Assembly: GCF_028707975.1 (NCBI RefSeq)
Contig: NZ_JAQVZX010000002.1
Location: 1 to 64,000, forward strand
Direction of reading: 5' to 3'
DNA length: 64,000 nucleotides
From: Syntrophomonas sp.
GTDB lineage: Bacteria > Bacillota > Syntrophomonadia > Syntrophomonadales > Syntrophomonadaceae
Below the pieces are notes generated by a model. That model did no database searches, was not told the origin of the DNA, and saw nothing but the letters and a program-made list of their open reading frames with translations. The number at the start of each line of letters is the position of its first letter. Position 1 is the stretch's first letter. Made by a program: the position numbers and the translations under genes. Of this stretch, positions 22,819 through 32,862 are shown one piece after another.

Positions 22819-23872
22819 AATTCGGAACAATGTGGCTGTCACCAGCTAAATCTATATTAAAGCGGATTTTTTCTCCGGTTGTGCAATTGATGCCGCTTTT
22901 ATAGTAATTTCTAATTTCGGCAATAATCTCATTGCCTGCAAAGTCAATGGTTACCCGGGTTACGGAGCCAATCGTTTCATGCCAGATGACAGTCCCTTCG
23001 AATCTGCCCTCTGCGCCAACTTCAACATCTTCCGGCCTGAATAGCAGACAACGCTTTTGCCTGTTATTTGACGCGCCGACCGGGCAATTATCTCTGGAAC
23101 TTGCCCACTTTCCGCATTCCAGCAGCTGAATAATCCTATCGTGTTCATTCAATTCCAAAAGGTTGGCCGTTCCCATAAATTCCGCCACAAATCTGTTCCG
23201 AGGTTTCAGATAGACTTCGCCGGGCAGGCCTATTTGCTGGATAACACCATCTTTCATTACCACAATTCGGTCCGAAATGGACATGGCTTCTTCTTGATCA
23301 TGGGTAACGTATATACTGGTAATCCTGTATTCCTGTTGAATCTTGCGTATCATTCGCCGCATTGAAACCCGTAAATTCTGATCCAGATTGCTTAATGGCT
23401 CATCAAACAGCAGCATGGCAGGCTCAATAACCAGGGCTCGGGCTAAAGCAACTCGTTGTTGCTGCCCCCCGCTTAATTCACTGATTTTTCGCTGATTTAA
23501 TCCCGGCAGCTCAACTTTGTCCAGTATTTCTTCAACCTTTTTTTTAATTAGCGATGGTTCACATTTGTTTATTTTGAGCCCGTAAGCAACATTTTCTGCT
23601 ACTGTCATATGCGGAAATAAAGCGTAGTTTTGAAAAACCATAGCGGCATTTCTGGCCTGAGGCGGCAGTTTGCTTATATCCTTCTCATTGGACAAGATTG
23701 ACCCCTGATGCAATGGAAGCAGCCCGGCAATTGTTTTCAGCAAAGTTGTTTTGCCACACCCGGAAGGTCCCAGGAGAGCAATCATTTCCCCATCTTCAAT
23801 AAATAAATTGGCATTATTGACTGCGATTAAATCACCGTATTTCTGAGTTATTTCCTTAAGCTCGATACCCAT
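22817..23872 (-). CDS. FbpC/PotA-type ABC transporter ATP-binding protein (second set)
   Basis: LLGPSGCGKTTLL; LSGGQQQRVALARALV. Confidence 0.92.
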   Translation of the reverse strand: MGIELKEITQKYGDLIAVNNANLFIEDGEMIALLGPSGCGKTTLLKTIAGLLPLHQGSILSNEKDISKLPPQARNAAMVFQNYALFPHMTVAENVAYGLKINKCEPSLIKKKVEEILDKVELPGLNQRKISELSGGQQQRVALARALVIEPAMLLFDEPLSNLDQNLRVSMRRMIRKIQQEYRITSIYVTHDQEEAMSISDRIVVMKDGVIQQIGLPGEVYLKPRNRFVAEFMGTANLLELNEHDRIIQLLECGKWASSRDNCPVGASNNRQKRCLLFRPEDVEVGAEGRFEGTVIWHETIGSVTRVTIDFAGNEIIAEIRNYYKSGINCTTGEKIRFNIDLAGDSHIVPN

Positions 23873-25548
23873 TGCCGGGCCTCCCTTAAACGTTTGAATA
23901 TTTCTTCATAATTAAGGAGCAGTTGAAATGCAGCCAGGAAAACAAGTGACAGCAATGAAAGCAATAAAGCCATCATGGCGGCTGCACCGATTTCACTGCT
24001 GGTCATTATTTGAAAGATTTGCTGCACCGCTACTTTATTCTTGGGCAATAACAAAAAAACGATTGCCCCCAATGTTGTCATGGTGGAAGTGAAATTCTTC
24101 AAAAAGGCGGCATTAAATGCCGGTTTCAGCAGGGGGAACATGATATCGAAAAAGACCCTGCGCTCACTCGCACCCAGATTAATCGCGGCCAGTTCCAGAT
24201 TGGGATTTACATGTTCCATCAAAGCGTAGCCTGCTTTCATCCCAATATATATGTAGCGGTAAATACAAATTAAATAAATTATAATGCCGGTACCAAGCAG
24301 AATTACCGGTTCAAAGCCAGTTAAAACATATTTGCCGATACCCAGCAGGGGATATCTGAAAGTCACCAGATAACCGATACCCAGCAGTATTCCTGGCGTA
24401 GCGGCCGGTAAAGTTACCACCAAATCGAGCTGCCTGGTAAGGGGATAATCCTTCGTTTTTATAATATAAGCCAGCAAAACTCCCAGCAAAGAGGAAATAA
24501 AACCGACTGTAACGGCCAATTTAACACTATTTACAAATGAAGCCAGGTTTTTGTTTAGAATATTTTCCAAATGCCGCAGGGTAAAGGCATAATTGTAGCC
24601 CCAATGTTCGGTAAATGCACCTATAACAATAAATGCATATTGAAAAACCACAAATATAACAAACAGACTGCTTAATCCAATCAGCATGAATTTTATAATC
24701 GGTTTCACCTGCCGGTATTCAATCATTTCAGGAGTAACGTACTGGCTGTAGACCAGATTTTTACCGGAATAATAACGCTGAATAAAAAAGGCGGCAAAAC
24801 AGGGAATAAAGAGAAAGATGCCGGTAATTGAAGCCATCTGCACATTATACAAGCCGGTAATCTGAATATATAAATCCGAGGCCAGGGTTTGGTAGGCGCC
24901 CCCAATAATTATCGGCGTTGCAAAATCCGCCATTGAAGTCAAAAAAACCAGCATGGCTGCTACGGTTATTTCAGGTATCATTAACGGCAAGGTTATAGTC
25001 AAGAAAACCTTCTTTTCCGATGCCCCCAGATTCCTTGCAGCTTCTTCCAGGGAAACATCCGTTTTTCTGATTGCACTGGATATAAGCAAATAAGCCAAAG
25101 TAGCCAGTCCGATGGATTGCATGGTTACAATCCCATGGAACCCATAGGGGCTAATCTCCAGGCCCAGGAGTGAATGAGTAATAAGGCCCCTTTTGCCAAA
25201 TAACATGATAAAGGCCACCGTTCCTACAAAGGGCGGGCTGATCAAGGGCATAAGCACTAATACCCGCATCAGCTTACGGCCCCAGAACTTCACGCGCCAC
25301 AATGTAATGGATGCCAGCAAGCCGAATGAAGTCGACACTATCGTTACAAACAAGGCCACCTGCAGGCTATTCTTCATATATTTCCATACCTGGGGCAGTA
25401 TTTGATTGGACAAATCAGCACTGCTGCCCGATAACAGTCCATAAACAAACACACTTACGATGGGCAATAATACGAAATAGATGATAGTAAGCGATATCAA
25501 TATATAGAAAAGCTTGAATATAAAACTTGGTCTGCTTTGCATTATCAT
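23848..25548 (-). CDS. FbpB-type ABC transporter permease (second set)
   Basis: Two EAA-like loops (AARNLGASEKKVFLTITLPLMIPE; AAINLGASERRVFFDIMFPLLKPA). Confidence 0.9.
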   Translation of the reverse strand: MIMQSRPSFIFKLFYILISLTIIYFVLLPIVSVFVYGLLSGSSADLSNQILPQVWKYMKNSLQVALFVTIVSTSFGLLASITLWRVKFWGRKLMRVLVLMPLISPPFVGTVAFIMLFGKRGLITHSLLGLEISPYGFHGIVTMQSIGLATLAYLLISSAIRKTDVSLEEAARNLGASEKKVFLTITLPLMIPEITVAAMLVFLTSMADFATPIIIGGAYQTLASDLYIQITGLYNVQMASITGIFLFIPCFAAFFIQRYYSGKNLVYSQYVTPEMIEYRQVKPIIKFMLIGLSSLFVIFVVFQYAFIVIGAFTEHWGYNYAFTLRHLENILNKNLASFVNSVKLAVTVGFISSLLGVLLAYIIKTKDYPLTRQLDLVVTLPAATPGILLGIGYLVTFRYPLLGIGKYVLTGFEPVILLGTGIIIYLICIYRYIYIGMKAGYALMEHVNPNLELAAINLGASERRVFFDIMFPLLKPAFNAAFLKNFTSTMTTLGAIVFLLLPKNKVAVQQIFQIMTSSEIGAAAMMALLLSLLSLVFLAAFQLLLNYEEIFKRLREARQWVSSLRK

Positions 25549-25651
25549 AATTCCTTAATTTACAGCGTTTTTCTAATTCAACCAGATATCAAACAAGAAT
25601 AAAGAGCCAGAATAACTGCGCTACTCTGGCTCTCTATTAAAGCATTATCGA

Positions 25652-26812
25652 CTATTTACCGGCTGCAGTGACGTATTCAGACCACTTAGCCAGTATAGTA
25701 TCCCTTTTTTCAGCATTTGCTTTGAAATCTGTCGCAAAAAGCTTAACTGTATTAATATCTATAATACCTTCCGGTCGCTCCACATCGGTTCTGGCCACGG
25801 CTGCATTTCTTTCTTTGGCAATGGTTTCCATGCCTCTTTTGGAAAGTATCCAGTCAATAAACACTTTAGCCGCATCTTCGTTCTTGGTACCTTTAACAAT
25901 AGCTACCGGCTGCGGCCACCAACCTGTTCCGTCTGTGGGATATACCAGGGCAACATGAGGATTATTTGCTTCCAGGTCTCTATCTCCATTGCTGGCATTT
26001 ATCCCTACTATTGCTTCTCCCTGTACCACTAGATTCGCGGGATCACTGCCGCGCGGGGTAAAGAATGGAACCTGGTCAATTAGTTTATCCAGATAATTCC
26101 ATCCCTTATCTTCTCCTTTAACCTCCAGCATGGCGGTAACCACATTATAAGCCGTACCTGAAGAAGCGGGATTGGGCATGGATACTTCACCTTTCAGACC
26201 AGACTGCAGCAAATCATCCCAGGTTTCCGGCATTTTCAAGCCTTTTTGGGCAATCAGATCTTTATTAACTACCCAGTTAACGAGCGTAAGGGAGGTACCA
26301 TGCCAGTATCCATCAGCATCTTTCATGGCAGCATCCAGAACTTCTCCGCTGGGAGATTTATAAGGAAGCAAAAGGTCTTTCTGGGATGCATTGATAAATG
26401 TATCCGCACCACCTGTAAACCACAAATCAGCAATGGAAACACCTGATTTGCCTTCGTTCTCCAATCTCTGCAGAATCTCTCCATTTTGCATCGTAAGATG
26501 TTCAACTTTTATACCGGTATCTTCCTGAAAAACATCAACAATCGGTCTTACATTATCGGTTACACCATAAAGATTTAAAGTCGTTCCCTTCATTGACTCA
26601 TCATAATATTCGGATGACCAATCCTGTCCCACATAACCAGTTGATTTAACATCACCATTATCTTTATTTGTATCTGTTTTGGCTCCACAACCAGCCAGAC
26701 TAAATACCAAAACCAATGACAATACCAAACATATAAATTTTTTCACTGTTAACCCATTCCCCTTTTTTATAAAAATTATTATCCTATCCTTAATCAAGAT
26801 GGAGCGCACCAC
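25652..26812 (-). CDS. extracellular solute-binding lipoprotein, family 1 (second set)
   Basis: Lipobox FSLAGC; paralogous to 21491-22534 (EVSMPNPASSGTAYNVV vs EISMPNPAISGTSYAIV). Start likely at the internal ATG/TTG near MTVKKFICLVLSL. Confidence 0.9.
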   Translation of the reverse strand: MVRSILIKDRIIIFIKKGNGLTVKKFICLVLSLVLVFSLAGCGAKTDTNKDNGDVKSTGYVGQDWSSEYYDESMKGTTLNLYGVTDNVRPIVDVFQEDTGIKVEHLTMQNGEILQRLENEGKSGVSIADLWFTGGADTFINASQKDLLLPYKSPSGEVLDAAMKDADGYWHGTSLTLVNWVVNKDLIAQKGLKMPETWDDLLQSGLKGEVSMPNPASSGTAYNVVTAMLEVKGEDKGWNYLDKLIDQVPFFTPRGSDPANLVVQGEAIVGINASNGDRDLEANNPHVALVYPTDGTGWWPQPVAIVKGTKNEDAAKVFIDWILSKRGMETIAKERNAAVARTDVERPEGIIDINTVKLFATDFKANAEKRDTILAKWSEYVTAAGK

Positions 26813-27034
26813 TCCCTCCTATAAGGTTTTTAATCAGCTGCCCGTTTAATTTAGTTTAAATGATTATTTATTATACGCTATCATACAGACAGTTATATTG
26901 CAAGATGGCGTCGAAGGGACGTAGTGGACCTGTATCCTTAACCCCCAGCCCTTGTCCGTTGGCCAATCCAATAATATGCGCCAATACTTTATCTCCCGGC
27001 TTGAGATTGGTAACATTCAATACTTTGCGATAAT

Positions 27035-27082
27035 AGTGTTCTTCCTTATCATATTCCGTTAGGGCGGAAAATTGGGGATTGA
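27035..27082 (-). pseudogene. PAS-domain gene fragment
   Basis: VNPQFSALTEYDKEE matches VNPRFSALTEYDEEE of the 15208-17520 protein, also at nucleotide level (gttagggcggaaaat.ggggattgaca). Confidence 0.6.
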
Positions 27083-27090
27083 CAGGATGT

Positions 27091-27235
27091 CGCGAGAGCG
27101 CTATCACCCTGCGGGTACTACTGGTGTTCCACCCTGCGGGTGTCACTATTAAGGTTGTGACCAGGATGGGAGATTAGCGCAGTACCCCTCGCGAGACAAG
27201 CCGCAAGTGTTGCCCATGCGTAGACTGCGAGCGGT
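27091..27235 (+). repeat. dispersed repeat copy
   Basis: caccctgcgggtactactggtgttccaccctgcgggtgtcactattaaggtt...gggagattagcgcagtacccc...agtgttgcccatgcgtag; reverse-complement relative at 60345-60530. Confidence 0.75.
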
Positions 27236-27369
27236 ATAAATATGCACTCTAATGCATATTTATAACTTTTTGCAGTAACATCACCTTTATATTTATTGTT
27301 AAATTCAGCATATACAAACATAAATACAGTCTCATCTGCAATACGACGGGCCTGAAAGAACCCCGGGTA

Positions 27370-27715
27370 TTACTCCTGGATGGTACTCCGGACATGCTCT
27401 GTACCAGCAGGCTTACCATCTCCGCTAATCGCCCGTTACACCCGTATTCACTCAGATAGACTGCTGTTAACAGCCCCGGCACTATGGAGAAAACCAGGGC
27501 CAGCAGAACCAACCACAGGGTTCCTTTTATCGCCGGAAATATTCCCCCTTCACTTCCCAGCGGAGTTCCAGCCGGGCTGCCCACTATAAACTGGCTGCTG
27601 ATATAAGGTCCCCCGCGCCAGATTAGATACAAAATGATAGCCAGTAAGACCAGCAATATAAAAATGCCGGATAGCCAGAAAAACGATTTTAATAATAGAT
27701 CAGCACACTTTAGAT
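27370..27715 (-). pseudogene. truncated pstA (phosphate ABC permease) 5' fragment
   Basis: KSFFWLSGIFILLVLLAIILYLIWRGGPYISSQFIVGSPAGTPLGSEGGIFPAIKGTLWLVLLALVFSIVPGLLTAVYLSEYG...SMSGVPS, then homology ends. Confidence 0.7.
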
Positions 27716-27867
27716 AGTGTGGTGCTGTACAGAAGATGAGGGAGGGCCCCTCGGAGTCGGCTTGCCGGTGTAGGCTTCAAACCACCTTAAGCTGCTGGGG
27801 TAAAGAGTTCTGGATGACCCGTAATTTATCCCCGACTTGAGCCCGGTTTCCGTCTCCAGGATATTGA

Positions 27868-28021
27868 AGCGACTTTTGCTTCATGGCCAGATCAAAAAGT
27901 TGTGCGAACCCACAAATACTATCTTACGAAACTCGGGAAAGCCGTCATCACTACAGGGCTTAAGACAAAAGCGCTTTTTATCATTCCCAGTCTGGCTGAA
28001 ATAGAGGTTTCTGTTGCTTAA
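27868..28021 (+). pseudogene. frameshifted C-terminal remnant (RTHKYYLTKLGKAVITTGLKTKALFIIPSLAEIEVSVA)
   Basis: Coherent protein-like segment in one frame, preceded by LLLHGQIKKL in another; no start codon. Confidence 0.4.
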
Positions 28022-28141
28022 TTTACTTTCCAGTTTGCGAAGATCTTTGGGATTAAGGGACTAAAATACAATAATTAGTTATACTTTATATAATAATATA
28101 TTGTATTATAGTACTTATATTTATAGTTTTATGGATTAGAG

Positions 28142-29227
28142 GTGTATCAAATGAACGCTATACCCAAGGATGAAATGACACCCAAAGAAAGGATGGCCGC
28201 TTTTGCCGCAGGCAAGGCGTACGACCGGATTCCTTGCATGCCGTTGGTTGGCGAACATGCTTGCCGTTTGATTGGTGCGACCGTATCAAGCTACAGTCAT
28301 TCGGCCCGATTGATGGCAGAAGCACAGATCAAGGCTTTCCAAACCTATCGTACCGATTCGGCCGGTATAGGGCCGGGCCTTTTTGGAATCGCCGAGGCAA
28401 TGGGTACCAAATTGACCTTTCCCCAGGATGGAATGCCGTATGTATCTGAACCGGTTTTAACGGATTGGAATGATTTTGAACGACTGGCTCCAGTTGACCC
28501 TCATAAGGATGGCAGGTTGCCTTTGTATCTCGAAGCTCTGCAAATAATAAAAGATGCCATCGGAGATGAAGTAGGAGTTGGAAGCTCGGTGGGAGGTCCC
28601 TTTACAGCAGCCGCGTCAATACGGGGAACCGAAAGATTCCTAAAAGACCTGCGCAAGAATACGGAAATGGCACATCGTCTATTGAAACTGGTTACCGAAA
28701 GTGCTTTGCGCTATATTGATGCAGTTTGCGAACTGGGCCTCAAACCCAGCATATCAGAACCTACTGCGTCTGGAACCTTGATCAGTACCAAGCAGTTTAG
28801 GGAATTTGCCCAGCCCTATCTGAAAATCTATGCGGATCGCATCAAAGAGCGTTGTGGTAGCGGTCCGATGTTGCATATTTGCGGCAACAGCAGTCGGATA
28901 TGGCCTGAAATGGTTGAACTCGGGGCGACTATTCTAAGCCTGGACAATGTTATAGATCTGGAAGAGGCCAAAAACATGGTTGGGGACAAGGCATGTCTGG
29001 CAGGTAATGTTAAACCGATCGATACCTTAATGAAAGGTAACCGGGAACAGGTATATGCTGAATCCAAAGAGTGTCTGCGCAAGACCTACGATAGCCCCAA
29101 AGGCTATATATTATCATCCGGTTGTGGTATTGCTCTCGATACACCACCGGAAAATATCATAGCCCTTATGGATGCGGCCAGGATATACGGAAAATATCCA
29201 ATTGAGCCAGATAGATGGGACAATTAG
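28142..29227 (+). CDS. MtaA/CmuA-type (UroD-like fold) cobamide methyltransferase
   Basis: LHICGNSSRIW...LSSGCGIALDTPPENI HxC...C zinc-ligand pattern. Start likely ATG 28151. Confidence 0.85.
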   Translation: MYQMNAIPKDEMTPKERMAAFAAGKAYDRIPCMPLVGEHACRLIGATVSSYSHSARLMAEAQIKAFQTYRTDSAGIGPGLFGIAEAMGTKLTFPQDGMPYVSEPVLTDWNDFERLAPVDPHKDGRLPLYLEALQIIKDAIGDEVGVGSSVGGPFTAAASIRGTERFLKDLRKNTEMAHRLLKLVTESALRYIDAVCELGLKPSISEPTASGTLISTKQFREFAQPYLKIYADRIKERCGSGPMLHICGNSSRIWPEMVELGATILSLDNVIDLEEAKNMVGDKACLAGNVKPIDTLMKGNREQVYAESKECLRKTYDSPKGYILSSGCGIALDTPPENIIALMDAARIYGKYPIEPDRWDN

Positions 29228-29248
29228 TACATTTGGAGGTGTTATAAA

Positions 29249-29911
29249 TTGGATTCCCAGCAGGAGATATTGGATCGTCTGGCCGAAGGGGTCAGGGAAA
29301 TGGATGAAGAGTTGGCGGTACAGGCTTCGTATGAGGCTTTGGAAAACAAGATTGATGCATTGACCGCTATAAACCAGGGACTTGTGGTTGGGATGAATGA
29401 GGCCGGTTTTTTATATGAACAAGAGGAATATTTCGTGCCGGAGCTTTTATTGTGCTCGGATGCCATGTATGCGGGCCTGGATGTGCTCAGTCCCCATATC
29501 CAGAGAAATACGGCGGAGAGCAAGCAGAAGGTAGTTATTGGCGTAGTCGAGGGTGATACCCATGACATAGGCAAGAATCTGGTCAAGCTTATGCTGGAGG
29601 TTGCTGACTTTGAGATATATGATCTGGGGCGCGATGTTCCTGCAGTGGATTTTATCAGCAAAGTCAAAGAGGTTGGTGCCGACATAGTCTGTCTCTCTAC
29701 CTTGATGTCTACCACTATGGATAGAATGGCTGATGTTATCGAATTGCTCAAAAAAGAAGGTTTGCGGGAACAGGTATTGGTTATGATCGGTGGGGGTCCC
29801 ATATCCCAGGCATTTGCAAACCGCATCGGTGCCGATGCTTACTCGGAAAATGCTATCGGAGCTGTGAAAGATGCCAAACGCTTATTATCTGAGAAAAGGG
29901 TGGCTATATAG
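29249..29911 (+). CDS. corrinoid protein (methyltransferase B12-binding subunit)
   Basis: GVVEGDTHDIGKNLVKLMLEVADFEIYDLGRDVP: DxHxxG B12-binding motif. Confidence 0.93.
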   Translation: MDSQQEILDRLAEGVREMDEELAVQASYEALENKIDALTAINQGLVVGMNEAGFLYEQEEYFVPELLLCSDAMYAGLDVLSPHIQRNTAESKQKVVIGVVEGDTHDIGKNLVKLMLEVADFEIYDLGRDVPAVDFISKVKEVGADIVCLSTLMSTTMDRMADVIELLKKEGLREQVLVMIGGGPISQAFANRIGADAYSENAIGAVKDAKRLLSEKRVAI

Positions 29912-30958
29912 GTGTATACAGCCAAAGATAGATTAATCAAAGCCCTAAAAGGGGAAATCGTTGACCGCCCCCCCTGTATTTGTCCGGGCGGCATGATGAA
30001 TATGGTCACTACCGATGTTATGCAGCAAGTAGGCAGCATGTGGCCGGAAGCTCATCGTAATCCCCGGGAGATGGCCAGGCTGGCCCTGGGAGTACATAAT
30101 TTGACCGGGATAGAGAATTTGGGAGTGCCTTTTTGTATGACCGTGGAAGCCGAGGCCATGGGCGCAAAGATTGTCCTGGGCTCTCTGGAAAATGAACCAC
30201 GGGTAATTGAATACCCCCTGCTGAAGCTTGAGGATTGGCCACGCCTGTCTGAAATAAGACTGGAAGGCGGAAGAAGCGCTGTGCTTGCTGAAGCAGTCGG
30301 AATTTTGACCACCCAAAATCCTGATATGCCGGTAATTGTTAATCTAACCGGGCCAGTCAGCCTGGCCAGTTCACTTATCGAGCCCATGAGCTTTTTTAAA
30401 GCCATGGGCAAACAACCGGAAATAGTCCACGAAATTTTATCCTTTATTACTGATAATCTGATTGTCTTTGGCAGGAGCCTGCTTAATGCCGGGGCCCAGA
30501 TTATAAATATAGCCGACCCCAGCGGAACCGGAGAAATATTGGGGCCACATCGCTTCAGGGAGTTTGCCCTGCCCTATATAAACCTCATCCTGGCTGATTT
30601 AGAAGGCAGTTATCAAGCCAGTATGGTACATATCTGCGGCCGCTTGTCGAGCATATTCGCGGAAATCAACCAGTTGAAAACAAAAGCGATAAGCATAGAT
30701 TCAACGACCAGTATAACCAAGCTTAAAGCTGCATTGGATAACAAAATAATTGTCGGCAATGTCAGCACCTTGCTGCTGCAAAATGGTCAGCCCGACCGGG
30801 TCAAAGCCGTTGCCTTGAACTGCCTGCAAAAAGGCGTGGCGGTATTGTCACCTGCCTGTGGAATCAGCACCGCCACCCCGCTGGCCAACCTCCAGGCAAT
30901 GGTATCAGCAGTACACGACTTTGATTACCTGAACCGGGAGGTATTATGCTTTGACTGA
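29912..30958 (+). CDS. MtaA/CmuA-type (UroD-like fold) methyltransferase
   Basis: VHICGRLSSIF...LSPACGISTATPLANL. Confidence 0.87.
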   Translation: MYTAKDRLIKALKGEIVDRPPCICPGGMMNMVTTDVMQQVGSMWPEAHRNPREMARLALGVHNLTGIENLGVPFCMTVEAEAMGAKIVLGSLENEPRVIEYPLLKLEDWPRLSEIRLEGGRSAVLAEAVGILTTQNPDMPVIVNLTGPVSLASSLIEPMSFFKAMGKQPEIVHEILSFITDNLIVFGRSLLNAGAQIINIADPSGTGEILGPHRFREFALPYINLILADLEGSYQASMVHICGRLSSIFAEINQLKTKAISIDSTTSITKLKAALDNKIIVGNVSTLLLQNGQPDRVKAVALNCLQKGVAVLSPACGISTATPLANLQAMVSAVHDFDYLNREVLCFD

Positions 30959-32783
30959 ACAGCTTAATGATCGGAATGGGGTACATGTAGTCTGCAACAG
31001 CAATGGCGAACTGCAACTGCTTATGGATATATTGGATAGTGCCGGTATTGAACTGGAAAGCTCATGTGCAGGTAATGGCACCTGCGGCAAGTGCCGGGTC
31101 CGGATTATTGGCGGAAAATGTCTGCCTCCCGGACCCGAAGAAGTGGAATTATTGTCATCCCGGGATCTCAATAAAGGGATTCGTCTAGCCTGTCATTGTC
31201 TGGTGCAGGGCGAGGTTATATTGTCGGTAGAAAATGCCGCCAAAGATCTCAGGATACTGGAAAAAGGTATGCTTGCTGATTTCAAGATAGAAGTCGAAGT
31301 AAGCAAACACCTATTGACCATGGTACAGAATGGACAAAAACCATCATTACTTGAGAATATCCTACAGCAATTGAACATAAAACAATCTGTTCCAGACTCG
31401 CTTGATGTTCTCCGTTTGATTGCCAGGTTCAAGCCGGATGATACAACCGCAATCGTCGCCGATAACAAGCTTATTGGCTTGGAGCATGGTGATACCACAG
31501 CAAATTGTTTCGGTATCGCAGTCGATATTGGCACTACCACCGTTGTAGCTTCGCTTCATAACCTTGCTGATGGCAAAGAATTGGCGATAGCTTCGGCCCT
31601 AAATCCTCAAACCCAATATGGTCTGGACGTCCTTAGCAGAATTCAGTACGCCGGCAAGGGTTTGAACAATCTCGATAAGCTGAATAGTCTAATTATTGAC
31701 TGCCTCAACGGATTGATTTCGGATCTCTGCTGTCAAAGCGGGATAGATTCCCAGTATATTTACAAAATCGCGGTGGCAGCAAATACGGTAATGATGCACC
31801 TGCTGCTGGGAGTCAGTCCTGTGCCGATGGGAAGGGCACCGTATCATCCGGTATTTCGACAGGGACAAGTATTAGCGGCAGATAACCTGGAACTTAAGGT
31901 ATCACCTTTTGCGAGTTTATGTTGCCTGCCATCAGTTTCCGGATTTGTGGGGGCTGATATTGTAGCTGGGATCGTTGTCAGCAATTTGGGCCGGGAAGAA
32001 GAAACCGTGCTGTTTTTGGATTTAGGCACCAATGGAGAGATGGTCCTCTGCAGGGATGGAAAGCTTATGGCCTGTTCAACTGCAGCCGGGCCGGCTCTTG
32101 AAGGGATGAATATCGCCTGCGGGATGCGCGCCGCAAACGGAGCGGTCGAAGAGGTATGGATTCAGGGAAAATCCATAGAGTGGCGAACCATTGACAATGC
32201 CCCGCCGCTTGGTTTATGTGGCAGTGGACTACTGGATCTGGTGGCGGTTATGCTGGACTGTGGTTTGCTCAACTCGAACGGAAGAATTACTGACAAGAAT
32301 AGATTCGCATCGATCTATCCGCAGAATCCTCTAGCCGGTCAGATTGATGAAATAGCTGGAAAGAGAAGATATTGGCTGATACCACCCTCAGGAAATTGCC
32401 CCAACGGGATATTTATCAGCCAGGCCGACATCAGGCAGGTGCAGCTGGCCAAAAGCGCCATAGTCACGGGTATAAAAATCCTGATGGAACAGACCGAACT
32501 GGATGAAAGCATGGTAAGCAAAGTATATGTTGCCGGGGCTTTTGGTGCCTATCTCAAGCCGGCCAGCCTGATTCGCCTGGGGTTTTTTCCTGACAACTGG
32601 CGTGATCGCATAATTTTTGTTGGCAACACATCCAGGATGGGTGCCGTTATGGCTCTCTTATCAAGCAGCACCCGTTCTCGTATGGAGGAAACAGCTCAAA
32701 GGGTTCGCTATATTGAACTTGAATCCTGTCCGGGGTTTGAAAAGATGTTTGTGGAGAATATGAATTTCCCGGTTAGCTTCTAA
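30951..32783 (+). CDS. RACo/RamA-like corrinoid activation protein (2Fe-2S + ASKHA/DUF4445)
   Basis: N-terminal CAGNGTCGKCRV...CHC ferredoxin motif; AVDIGTTTVVASL; LFLDLGTNGEMVL; GLCGSGLLD. Confidence 0.9.
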   Translation: MTEQLNDRNGVHVVCNSNGELQLLMDILDSAGIELESSCAGNGTCGKCRVRIIGGKCLPPGPEEVELLSSRDLNKGIRLACHCLVQGEVILSVENAAKDLRILEKGMLADFKIEVEVSKHLLTMVQNGQKPSLLENILQQLNIKQSVPDSLDVLRLIARFKPDDTTAIVADNKLIGLEHGDTTANCFGIAVDIGTTTVVASLHNLADGKELAIASALNPQTQYGLDVLSRIQYAGKGLNNLDKLNSLIIDCLNGLISDLCCQSGIDSQYIYKIAVAANTVMMHLLLGVSPVPMGRAPYHPVFRQGQVLAADNLELKVSPFASLCCLPSVSGFVGADIVAGIVVSNLGREEETVLFLDLGTNGEMVLCRDGKLMACSTAAGPALEGMNIACGMRAANGAVEEVWIQGKSIEWRTIDNAPPLGLCGSGLLDLVAVMLDCGLLNSNGRITDKNRFASIYPQNPLAGQIDEIAGKRRYWLIPPSGNCPNGIFISQADIRQVQLAKSAIVTGIKILMEQTELDESMVSKVYVAGAFGAYLKPASLIRLGFFPDNWRDRIIFVGNTSRMGAVMALLSSSTRSRMEETAQRVRYIELESCPGFEKMFVENMNFPVSF

Positions 32784-32862
32784 TCCAAGTATGAGTGGGT
32801 GGGCTTGTATTGGGGTTTGATTAAATACGAGAGAAACCGCCAGGAAAAGGGGTGAGTATTAT

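Noticed and set aside
27118-27321. 67-aa ORF over the dispersed repeat
   Set aside because: Translation of a repeat and pseudogene junction; no coherent protein signal.
29242-29826. 194-aa minus-strand ORF opposite corrinoid protein 1
   Set aside because: Antisense shadow of an obvious B12-binding CDS; composition is Ser/Thr-rich as expected for an antisense frame.
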